Positions 54,146-64,000 of a stretch of 64,000 nucleotides of DNA are shown here, one piece after another. How positions within the stretch are numbered: position 1 is the stretch's first letter; each line of letters begins with the position of its first letter. This DNA is from Gnetum montanum (taxonomy: Eukaryota > Streptophyta > Gnetopsida > Gnetales > Gnetaceae), in the NCBI GenBank assembly GCA_015680685.1, contig MNCI01024076.1, positions 64,001-128,000 on the forward strand. The letters are read 5' to 3'. A program made the position numbers and the translations under genes. The notes beneath the pieces were generated by a model. That model was given only the letters and a program-made list of their open reading frames with translations, was not told the origin of the DNA and made no database searches.

Positions 54146-56620
54146 ATGTCTCTTTCACAAGGAAGCGATAATGCAGTGCATAACGAAAGCATTCATCGGA
54201 GAACTAATGAGATATATGGTAAAGAGAATTGGAGTAACCAACTTCATGCAGGGGCTCATATGTTCATGACTACCCTAACAATACTCAAAGACTACATTCA
54301 CCTAAGGTAGATAATCCTATAGAGGATGAAGTAAGTCCTAGACCAGAGGAGGCCTCAAGGCTTAAGACCTCCTTAAAATCAAGAAACGATAAATCAAGGG
54401 ACCTTGGGGAGCAATCCTTCCAATTGCTCATCTTCCTCTTCTCCTTCAATGTCTAGTTTTGACAAAGATGAACATAGGTATGGAAATAAGGCTCTACTAA
54501 AGGATCAAAATAAAAATAATAATCAAACCTACAAGAACACCCAAGGTCATCAACATGAACATAGGCAAAATCAATCAAATAGAAGCTTTTATTACAATAT
54601 GACTGATGACGATGAGCCTTATTGGCCACTAAGAGCCTAATGTAGATCATGGAGGCTATTAAGATATATTGTAGGCATCTCAAAGAGAGTTGCCTACCTA
54701 GGCTTGATATGAATAATATTCCTAAGTTTGCAAGAGGCTATGATTTACATCTGCAACATCACTTACAAGCCTTCCATGATGCCTGTGGTTTCTACAACAT
54801 TGAAAGTGGATGGAAAAAGCTCAAGCTCTTTCCTAGGACATTGGTTAATTGAGCCAAAATGTGGTATAGATCATTGAAACCAAATTCAATCCAACAGTGG
54901 TCCACAATGCTGGAACTCTTCAATGAGAAATACCAAACCTATGCGATGGTGTTCAACTTAAGGAGAAAAATCTAAGGATGGAGAAAATAACAACACAAAC
55001 CCTTGAACATGGCCTTAGATAGATATTATTCCCCATTGAATATATGCCCATGCCATAGTTTCTCTGAGGAAAGAAAACTTTCCCACATCATAGATGGGCT
55101 TCATAATGAAAGAAGAGAGACTCTTGGGATGTATGCTTTAGGCCAATTATATGAGCTATGTACCTATCAAATCCAAGAGCTAATCAAGCATGTGGTAAAA
55201 GAAGGAGAGATATGTAAATGGGAGAACATCAAGAAATATCACTGGAAGCCAACTCTTTAGCAGAAGTAGGTCTATATCTATGCTAAGGAGGAAGAAGCTG
55301 CTTTGGATAAGATGGTCTTGCAAAAAACCTTGTTGATATAGAAGTCTATTGATGAACTTGAAGCAAAGTTTAATAGGATGTCAAAATGGATATATGAAAA
55401 TGTTACAGTTCTCATAGAGATGATCCAGAAGAAGATCATGCAAAATAAACTAGGCAATAACAATAAACAAAGGATACAAAACCAAGAAACAGCTAGGAAC
55501 ACTTATTAGTAAAGAGGGAAAATGGCTAAAGAAAGTGAGGCTATGTACTTAACCAAAAATGAAGATAATGGATGTGACATCTACATATATGACCATCCAA
55601 AAGGCCATTGCCTAGTATTTTTGCATCTACATGAGTATTGGATAGGTCCATTAAACCTTAAATTTTGTATAGAAGCACATGCCCAGGAGATTTCCTTTTC
55701 CACATGGTAATCATAGATAGCCCCACAACCAATTGTACTATCCTAGAGGAACTTATTACCAGCCTCAACACTATCATCAACCACAGTGGCAACACCCACA
55801 GTCATGGGGGAGACCACCATCAAACCAACCCTACCCTTCCTATCAGCTGATGCAGTATGGATATTATGTTCAACATCTTGTTTTTCCAACTAGTTTTATG
55901 TCCTCTACTTCAAATTGTCACTATCACTCTCCCAAGTACCATCAACTGATGATGTCCCCTAAAGGATCACCATCTCACACCTCTTACCATCCATCCTACC
56001 CTTGATATTCTCATACCTCACCTTCTCATATGCCACCACCAGTGACACAAGAAGGTTTGGCACCACATTATTAACCAATGAATACCACTTGTGCTACAAA
56101 TGTGCATAGAAATGCAAATGTTGGTAGGTTCCCATAACAAATGTGGAAAAATCCATTCTTTAGGAAAGGTCACAAGTAGAAAAAAAACATCCATGGATCA
56201 TCCACATCATTTGAGCTAGCACAATGCCAATCTAGTGCAATGCCATCCTTTTCACCATCACTGACCTCTAATCTTACATCAAGGCCACCATCCATTGTTA
56301 CTCCAATCTCAAACCCAAGTAATGAGTCTAATAGTGTGGGAAGACCTACAAATCTATGCATATTGTATCATGATCAAGGGTGCAATCATGGGCCAGACAT
56401 ATGTAATGTTAAAACACCTCATACCCTAATCCACCATACATTTAATAATCAAGTGTGTGATCAACAATTTGTCTACCCAGTCGTTACAACACCAAAAGAT
56501 ACCCAATGGCTTTGGAATGAATGGTTACCAATGTTTTATACATGCATGGATCCTATCCATCTACTTATTAATCCTTTTCATGGCCAAATTTTTAGTCATG
56601 GGGACAACCCTCCATTTCAA
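54146..56620 (+). pseudogene. gag: gag of element F with long C-terminal tail, broken
   Basis: Starts MSLSQGSDNAVHNESIHRRT. A Ser-rich part (SNCSSSSSPSMSSFDKDEHR) is followed by the capsid core (CLPRLDMNNIPKFARGYDLH, LQAFHDACGFYNIESGWKKL; then LDRYYSPLNICPCHSFSEER and RRETLGMYALGQLYELCTYQ), a coiled segment and a zinc knuckle with the second Cys lost (CDIYIYDHPKGHC). The tail is Q/H/P-rich (QPQHYHQPQWQHPQ), then NPFHGQIFSHGDNPPF, matching the tail of E. The last part (56240-56761) is an open frame of 173 codons, of which only the first two thirds are conserved. Confidence 0.85.
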
Positions 56621-57542
56621 TCTTCAAGATTCATAAGCATTTTTCAAGTTTTTGTTTTACAATGTTTTGTCATTTTCTTATTTCTTGATATAATTTTTCC
56701 TATTTCTTCTAACATTTTCCATTTGTTGTTTTCATTTCCTTTGTTATGCAATCTTGCCTAAGGATAAAATGATCATGTAGCCCATTGAGATGAGGTTTTC
56801 TCTATGTTGTTGAGTCATGAGGAATTGAATATTCAGATAGTGAGCACATGTCATTCATCCACTCATTTCATTAATAAGAGGTTCTTGCTTTACTCATAAT
56901 AACATTCTTTTTTTACCATGAAACTAAAAATAAAATCATAATCATTGTGCCCAGGTAGAAGAGTGAAGAATCATGAGGGAATGTGAAGGGTATGACATCA
57001 AGGATATTTGTGGATTTTCTTTGGCCACTTCTGTATATTCTATCATGTTACTTCAGTTGTAATTATATCCTTGTAGATCTAATGAGAAATGGAATTAAGA
57101 GTCACATAAAATGGCACTAAATAAATTTCTAAGGTTCTCGTTGGAAAGACATGTACCCATGGCTAAAGTTTGGTGGCTTATGTGAGAAGGGTGGGGGGTA
57201 CTTATGTGAGAAACTTGCACTAATTTTCCAAAATTTGCTATTGCCTAGAGAATATTATAAGGGTAAGAGTGTTTGAAACCTTAAGTGTTATAATGAACAA
57301 TCAATCACATTAATTCCAGAAACCTTAATTTCTTCATCCAAGGGACCATAACCATCATTATAAGCCACACATAAGGAAAAAGGAACCAACTACATAAGGT
57401 TATACAAGAAGATAGACAAATTTTAGCATTTTTCTAATAATTTTTTAACTTTGCAATCATATGAACTAAAAGTGCCTAAGGAAACTAAGGTGATGATAAA
57501 AGAACACAACTTTAGTAACATCCAATCTTTGCTTGATTGTAG
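56621..57542 (+). other. spacer between gag and ORF3 of element F
   Basis: T-rich then mixed sequence. It shares short pieces with the post-pol spacers (for example GGTATGACATCAAGGATATT at 56989) and has a TATA-like ATATTATAAGGG at 57252 at about the place of the conserved block. No protein. Confidence 0.6.
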
Positions 57543-60268
57543 ATGGTCCCAACTAGTGGAGCACAAGGAGGACCTTCATAGGAAGCAGCCAAATGCCCAA
57601 GGGGTGGTAGGGGCTAGCAAGGTGATCATGCATAGCATGAGGAGCAGGAAGCCCAATCCTTCAGCATCCATCAAGAGGCTCCTGTTACTAGGTAGTTGGT
57701 CTAAGAAGAGGTCACAAGCTCACATGTAAGGACAATACCTCATGTTGTTCACGAAATGTCTTGAGGTCATTCAAAAAAAATTCATGTTGGCCACAGTCAT
57801 TGTGAAGATGAAATTTAGCCTGTTCATGGCATTTTCTCCTAAATCAGTTGAGACAAAACTCGAGGTGTCATCCTTGTGGTTGATTCTTTCAGATAGTGGT
57901 GAGTTGTATTTTGGAGAAATATATCAATTATGACAGAATAAAGAGAAAGGCACCGTTGTCAATATTTGTGGAGCCAATGTTTTATTCTTGGTCAAAGAAA
58001 TTGTTGAAGCTCTTAATCTACCAAATGAGGGGGCTAAGCTAGCCCATCTATCCACGAGATTTGACCCTAACACTAGAAAGTTGTGGTTGAAGTGGGCATA
58101 TGTCAAGGAGGACAAAACATGCAGTGAATTGACTCTGGAAGAAAGGACCTATTTCAAAATAGGCACATATCATCTCTTTTCCACCAAAGGGTTTAAATAA
58201 ATTTCAACATATGTAGCTAGGGGAAGTACCATACTAATGGGAAAATACATGGTCAACCTTCCCTAGTTGTATTGCATAGAAATTGAGATGTGCTTTGAAG
58301 AAAGGAAAGTAGGGAAGCCCACACTTCCATTCCCTTGTCTAATTTGGAAGTTGTACAAGCATGTTGAAATCTTAAGGTATACAAATGATGTCCCTAAGAA
58401 GGCTCAAAATGCTTCCTTTGAGAAATTGCTTAAACTAGTAGCACCAAGAAAAGATCTTGGTGAAGAACAAGAATTAGAGAAGGAAGCAGAATTGGAAAAA
58501 GAAGTAGAAAAGGAGCTTGAGAAATATCAAGAAACACAAGTTCTACCATCACCACTACAAGATTATAGGTTGACAATGAGCCACTTACAAAATTTTTTTG
58601 AAACACTTAGCTGGGGAAGCAAAGAGAAATCTAGCCTATTTAGAGTCATCAATGATGCCATACATCCCATTGTTTTGGCATATGCAACAAGGGAATAGAT
58701 CTCACTACAATTAGGATGAGAATCCTAGTGGTCATGTCAAATATTTGGTAATGCTGTATACTTCCAAGTGATGCTTGAAACAAGTGAAGGTGCCATGGTA
58801 GTAGTCATGTAGCATCAAGATGTGGCAGGTGCAGCGGAGGTGTTAACAAATTACATTAAAGAATATTTTAGTGTGCCTGTTGTGTGTCTATTTGACTTGA
58901 TGAGAACCAGAGATGCATAGATGCTTATTGGAACTTTAATGACTCCTGTGGATCATGAGGATGTATTAGATCCATTGCTATAGATGGGACAAGTAATGAT
59001 CACCCAATTCAACATTTTCAATAATGTTACTACAACATAATCATACATCATCTCCACTAAGGAAGAGCTAGTTATGGTTGAGGTCAGGGCAGAACACATG
59101 GAAGCAGAAGTGCAATGTTTGTAATAAGAGTTGGTCACCCTGAGAACTAAAAGATGGGATCCTACCCATTTTATTGTGCCTTAACAGCTAGAGCCATTCA
59201 AAACAGAGTAACTAAAAAAATTGATCAAGGAAAATAAATCTACTGAGCAAGAAAAGGAGAAGGTTGTTTGAAATGCTTCTGTTACTGATGCACAATCCCA
59301 CACATATAGGAAGGCATTGATTTCTGCTTCGGAAAAGAATAAGTAGCTCGCTGTAGAGAACTGAAGGTTGACCACTATTGAAAAACAAAAGAACATTCTA
59401 GAAAAAGGTATCCATCAGTTGAAAGAATAATTGATGAGGGTCAACTAGGATATTAGTAAATTAGCCAAGGAAAATAGAGCCCTCTCAATGGAGGAGGTCT
59501 ACGCCATTCGATAGAAGTTCGCAATTGAACTAAGCACATGGTAGAATAAGGTCAAATAGCACAAGAAGTTAAAAGAACACTTCTAGAATTGGTAGGCATG
59601 ATTAAGTAGATAAATGAAAAAGAAATCTAAATGGCTAACACCCAAATTAGGTCCATGTCACCACAAAATCTTGATTAGTAGCGAATTCTAGATAGTTATG
59701 CATTGGTCCATTAGGTGAGAGTGAAGAAAAAAGACCTATAGATCTAGGATTTGAAAGAATAAATGGTGTTGGCTAACCTCAAATATGCCAACCTTGCCAT
59801 GTTAGTATTAGGTCAACCTAGAAGCGAGTTGGAGAAACAGGTAGCAACCACCTATGCATTATACGAGAAAGAGTTTATAGACAAAAAAGCTGCTTTGCAG
59901 AAACTCCACATCACAAACTCATAATGTTAGGTGGTTAAAGCCTACTACCATAAATAAAAGGATGTAATTTTAGACCTAGCCAAGAGACTCATAGATTATC
60001 ATGAGTTCAAAGAAAAGGCTAGGGAATTTGAAGAAGAGCAATGGTAGTTTGTGGCTTGGTACATAAAGGTTAATAAAATGTTTCTACAACTACCATGCCC
60101 TTGGGACATACTGGTGCTAGCACAATGGGTTTAGTAGCCTAGATGGTATAGGATCCAAGGATAGAAGAAGAGATGTTGTAGGCACTCCTCAATTGTTACA
60201 AGTTTTAGAGGCCTGATAATAAAGGAAAGTGACCAATGGAGGAGCCACCACCTCTAGGAACCACATGA
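57543..60268 (+). pseudogene. ORF3 of element F: globular domain, middle domain, coiled coil
   Basis: About 910 codons to PMEEPPPLGTT (stop at 60266-60268). N-terminal domain: MRSRKPNPSASIKRLLLLGS, GTVVNICGANVLFLVKEIVE, ALNLPNEGAKLAHLSTRFDP, LWLKWAYVKEDKTCSELTLE, YFKIGTYHLFSTKGFK, LPFPCLIWKLYKHVEILRYT. An acidic coiled stretch (ELEKEAELEKEVEKELEKYQ) follows, then YRLTMSHLQNFFETLSWGSK, LFRVINDAIHPIVLA, FGNAVYFQVMLETSEGAMVV. The second half is coiled coil with ISTKEELVMVEVRAEHMEAE, KQKNILEKGIHQLKE and LSMEEVYAI. It aligns with E over the whole length. A frame change near the start and many stops are present. A 143-codon open part remains at 58267-58698. Confidence 0.85.
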
Positions 60269-60460
60269 GCTTTCCTAATTTTATGTCTTGTAATATTGTG
60301 TCCAAATTTTTGTAAGACATCACTGGGGTATGTAAGAGTACATTTGTTTGTTTGTTTGAGTTAGTCAATAATTCCATATCTTTCCACCATTTTTTTTGTA
60401 AAGAACTTGTTCCTCTTTTTCCTTAACTCAAGGATGAGTTTTCATTCAGTCATGGGGGTA
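60269..60460 (+). other. 3' untranslated segment and polypurine tract of element F
   Basis: Contains the family phrase AGGATGAGTTTTCATTCAGT and the polypurine tract TGGGGGTA (60453-60460) before the LTR. Confidence 0.7.
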
Positions 60461-61334
60461 TGATAAGTCATGATTGTGTCAAACTTGATATCAGATACCT
60501 GATATTGAGGCTCTGATATCAGATGTGTGATATCGTGTTTCAAGATGTGATGTTGGATATTTGATATCATCTCCTTTGTGCCAACCTATAAATATAACAC
60601 TTGGATGCATAGTTGGGACATAGTTTTATTATTAGTTATTGATAACTTTTATTAGATTTTTGATTTCAAGTTTTGTTATTCCTAGTGCATGCATGCAGTG
60701 TGATGTTTATGATTGTATGACATCATTATTTGAGTGTGATGTACTTGGACACATTACATGATTGGAAATAAAGATCAAGATTACCTCCATAATTGCAACA
60801 TCCACTTAGATGTATTATTGATTTTATTATTTACTATTTTCTTTAGTTAATGTTTCCATTTATTGCTATTTACTATTCTTGTCATTAAGTGGAATGAGTA
60901 CAAATTAATCATGAGCGCGTAAGTGTAATTACTAGGTAACCTACTAGTGTATTGTTTGGTAAGCCCAATGACATATGCTTGGAAATCCCAACGGTAGTTA
61001 TACAAAGTCCAAGGTGTGTATGAACAATTAGGGATGGATACTCATCACACATAGGCTAGTTTAGATCTTATTTTCCATTGTTCATTAGCTTAATTAATGA
61101 ATCTATTTATTGTCATTAGGAGCAGCATAGGGTTAGACGAAATCATCATATGCCTCACTTTGGACTAAACCATACATGCCCAAGCTACCACTATTCCAAG
61201 TGGAAAGACAATGAACTATGATCAAAGCATAAGGATTTAGATGCATAACTAGTCCCATGCATGAAATCTGACTAGATCATGTGTGAATGCTTGTGATTCG
61301 TATGGTTGGGCATAGGATACCTTGCTAATCATCA
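60461..61334 (+). repeat. 3' LTR of element F
   Basis: Starts TGATAAGTCATGATTG and ends GCTAATCATCA. U3 hairpin GATATCAGATACCTGATATT at 60487-60506; TATA box at 60587-60594. Confidence 0.9.
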
Positions 61335-62030
61335 ATTTTCCCTACAAATTCTATAGAGTTATGGTCTATTCCAAATGTAATTGAAGATATTTCTTAGAAA
61401 AGATTTCCTTTCCTCTTTACTCGATTGAGTTGGTGTTTTCATAGTGGCAAGGTAATGTGCTACATCAGCAAACCAAGGGTCTTTCTTCATTGAAAAAAAT
61501 TGTTCATTTTGTCATTAAATATTCACTTTGTTCTATTTTCATCCATGGTTTCTAGTGTAGAATGATTGTCTACCATAACATTTTCCCTACCCCTTTTGTC
61601 TAAAATATCAAGATCAAATTCTTAGAGTAGTAGGCATCATCTCAGTATCCTAGCATTTTCTATTTTTTTGTTTGTTAGAAATTTAATGGAAAAATGATCA
61701 GTATAAGCTCTAGTTTTATATCCTATTAAATAATGTCTAAATTTATCCAAAGCATATACAATGGCCAAGAGTTCTTTTTCTATAGTTGTATAATTCACTT
61801 AGGCTTGATCTAGACTTTTAGAGACATGGTAAATTACTCTTGGTTTATTGTCTATGTATTGTTCCAAGATTGCACACACAACTATGTTACTAGAATTACA
61901 CATCAAATTAAATTAAAAATCCCAATTAGGTGCAGAGAAATTTTTTTGGCAGTCATCAGTCCATGTAAAAGGAACATCCTTTTCTAAGAGCACATAAAAT
62001 GACTTGGCTATTTTTCAGAATTCTTTCATA
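61335..62030 (-). pseudogene. pol: RNase H and start of integrase of element G, right arm
   Basis: On the minus strand near the insertion: DPWFADVAHYLATMKTPTQS, SSKEERKSFLRNIFNYIWN, the usual segment before the integrase zinc finger. To the right lie YTTIEKELLAIVYALDKFRH, YLIGYKTRAYTDHFSIKFLT and EFDLDILDKRGRENVMVDNH, which identify RNase H. This continues from the left arm at 53138 across element F. Confidence 0.85.
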
Positions 62031-62760
62031 AATCATCTATAGTATTTGGCATGTCCTAAAAAGGATCAAAGAGTCTTTAAATTTATTGGAGTTGGAAGCA
62101 TAGAGATGAATTTTACTTTTTCCTCATCCATTCATATTCCTTCCTTAAAAATTACATGTCCTAAAACTACACGACTTTTGACCATTAAATGACTCTTCTT
62201 CCAACTTAGTTTTAAGTTCTTATTAATGCATCTATTTAAGACACATTCTAAATGTTTTAATGTTTGTTCATAAGTATTACAATATACTAAAAAATAATTC
62301 ATACATACTTTTACATATTCTTCTAACATATTAGAAAACACTAATATCATAACCCTTAGGAAGGTAGTGGGTGCATAACAAAGATCAAAAGGCATTTGAC
62401 GGTAAGCAAAAGTTTCATATGGATATGTGAAGGTTGTACTATGTTGATCTTCTGATGCAATGGGTACTTGATTGTAACCACTAAATCCATCTAAAAAGAA
62501 ATAGTACTCATGCCCTTTTAATCTCTCCAAAATTTAGTCTATGCAAGGTAGGGGGAAATTATCTTTCCTTGTATTTTAATTAATTTTTCTATAGTTTATG
62601 AAAACTCATCATTTTTCTCCCTTTTTAGGTACTACGATGATAGGGCTTACCCATTCACTATCAGCTATCAGATAAATAATTCCTTCCTTCCAAAGATTAA
62701 GGATTTTCTCTTTAACAATTTGCTTTAAAGTTGGTTTGATTCTTCTAGGGGAATTTGAAC
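62031..62760 (-). pseudogene. pol: reverse transcriptase of element G
   Basis: A 132-codon open part (62132-62530) with HEYYFFLDGFSGYNQVPIAS, EDQHSTTFTYPYETFAYRQM, PFDLCYAPTTFLRVMILVFS, VCMNYFLVYCNTYEQTLKHL (catalytic MDDF replaced by MNYF), then LKLSWKKSHLMVKSRVVLGH. Athila group, but a different subfamily from A, B and C. Downstream a frame change leads into the thumb (62040-62130). Confidence 0.88.
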
Positions 62761-64000
62761 TGGTTTAATGTTGTCTTCAAGATAGATGTGATGTTGGCAT
62801 ATGTTGGGTGAAATTCCTTGGCGGAGGTCCTCATAGCTCCATGAAAATGCCTTATACTTTCTTTTTAAAACATCTACTAATTTTATTTCTTGCCCATTAG
62901 AAATTTGGAAATTTATTATTAAGGGTTTATTTTTGTCAAGGAAAATGTACTTAAGATTACTATGTAATTCTCAATGTTCTAAGGAGTTATTACTTGGTGG
63001 TTGAATTATTTCTCCCATGCTCCTTGATCCCATATCTAAAATTTGATCTAGAAGATCTTATTGTTCTTTTGTGGAGGGATCTAAGGGTCCTTTCTCAAAA
63101 TTTTTTAATACTAATGTTTCCCTATCTTGTGTCATTATTGATTTGGGTAGTGTATAAAGCATCCAAGCTTCTTTGATATCCTGGTTTAGTTGATCCTCTT
63201 TTACTTTATGAAATATATTAAGCATAAAAGTAAGGTTGGAAAAAGATAATCAGAGTTGGGCTAATCTACAATTATTTACAACATTAGTTGTTGCTAACCA
63301 AGGTTTCTCTAATATAATGGGGAAACAATCTATATCTTTTACCTCTAACACCACAAAATCAATTGGGTATTTTTCTTTTTTAACATCTACTAAATCTTCC
63401 ACCACTCCAATGACTTTAACAATTGAGTCATTAGCCAAGGATATTGTCATATTAACTTTCCTTACAATCTCCAAATCAAGTGACCTAGCCCTTTCAACTG
63501 GCATAATATTAATGCAAGCTTCTAAATCTAATAGGGAATTTTAAATTTTTTCTTCATTTATCTTTATTGGAATTGTGGGAACCCCTAGATCTTGGTATTT
63601 TGAAAGTTCTTGGATTTTTATAAGTTAAGACAAATTGTCAATCAAATAAACTTTTCTAGGAATTTTTCTTTTCTCCTTTTTGTGCATAATTCCCTTAAGT
63701 ATTTAGCATAAAGAGGCATGTCATAGCTTGTTCTAATGGAAAGTGTAAATATTATTAATGAAAGATTTTTCTATATGTGCTTTGGTTGTAAATTTCTCTT
63801 GTAGTCATTTAGGGAATGGATGTAAGACTATTTGCCCATGCAAAGGAGGAGAGGTTAATGGTTGTTCTCATTTTCTAATTGGTTGGTTCATTCCCTCATT
63901 ATTTATTATATGTGGCTAATCCTTTTCTTGTGTCTTAACTTCTTGAAAGCTAACCTTCTTCATGGGTCTAGGCTCAATAACCTTTTCACTCCTAGTGATA
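62761..64000 (-). pseudogene. protease and gag-pol linker of element G, cut by window end
   Basis: On the minus strand QDLGVPTIPIKINEEKI and LLDLEACINIMPVERARSLD represent the Athila protease active site (family DLGASINLMP; here Gly is Glu), followed by VIGVVEDLVDVKKEKYPIDF, VVLEVKDIDCFPIILEKPWL. Toward 64000 ASLC-ILKGIMHKKEKRKIP and YLIDNLS recall the segment before the Athila protease (YAKFLKDIL--KRKL). The element continues outside the window. Confidence 0.8.

Larger units (their letters stand above)
53139..61334 (+). mobile_element. Element F: non-autonomous Athila-type element with gag and ORF3, no pol
   Basis: LTR 53139-54020, tRNA-Asp primer-binding site, gag from 54146, spacer, ORF3 57543-60268, polypurine tract, LTR 60461-61334. 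No pol motif lies between gag and ORF3, as in E. It sits inside the integrase gene of G (the zinc-finger segment is split). The flanking pentamers are ACTGT and ATTTT, so the target duplication is not exact and can only be called decayed. The two LTRs differ at many sites, so the insertion is old. Confidence 0.9.

Noticed and set aside
53134-61339. Target-site duplication for element F
   Set aside because: Flanks are ACTGT and ATTTT, which differ at two of five bases; not strong enough to call.

Overview
This is a piece of a repeat-rich plant nuclear genome, and I see no intact host gene in it. The plant assignment rests on Ty3/Gypsy elements of the Athila type: their primer-binding sites match the 3' end of plant tRNA-Asp, and their protease, RT and integrase motifs are Athila-like. 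There are also a Reina-like chromovirus, a 5'-truncated LINE and tRNA-like SINE traces. The sequence is AT-rich and nearly every coding frame carries stops, many of them CAG or CGA codons turned into TAG or TGA, as expected of old methylated repeats. I cannot name the species.

Layout. 1-6750: element A (+), gag-pol, cut by the window start. 6752-16854: element B (+), a 72-bp 5' LTR stub, damaged gag-pol, a long third ORF (ORF3) and a full 3' LTR. 16855-20539: unassigned or LTR-like DNA, split by a LINE with a perfect 19-bp target duplication, plus a 191-N gap. 20540-24250: element H (-), an ORF3 remnant, two SINE-like insertions and an RT. 25195-28363 and 38267-38640: two arms of chromovirus D (-), split by element C (+, 28364-38261; both LTRs; 5-bp duplication AACAC). 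38641-43159: unassigned DNA holding another ORF3-type protein remnant (I, -). 43160-51523: element E (-; duplication ATATG). 51930-53138 and 61335-64000: two arms of Athila-type element G (-), split by element F (+, 53139-61334).

Main result. ORF3 is a conserved frame of about 910 codons lying between the end of pol and the 3' LTR. It is present in four diverged copies (B, E, F, H), and E and F have no pol at all. The copies share an N-terminal globular domain (motif YFKI-TYHL, then LPFPCLI-KL), a middle domain, a long coiled coil and, in E and F, the C-terminal tail PMEEPPPLGTT. A and C show gag-pol without recognisable ORF3, so the family divides its functions among element types: B (and probably H) carried all modules, C kept gag-pol, E and F kept gag plus ORF3. 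A TATA-containing block lies between pol and ORF3 in A, B, C and E. B also has an LTR-like palindrome-plus-TATA module just upstream of ORF3. The LTR U3 regions carry arrays of short palindromes that are rebuilt with different sequence in each subfamily.

Assembly. Runs of N lie at 20140-20330 and 47117-47215, single Ns at 41146, 43209 and 43256. The 46-bp piece between the last two is inverted relative to the sister LTR, which points to a gap-filling or scaffolding error.
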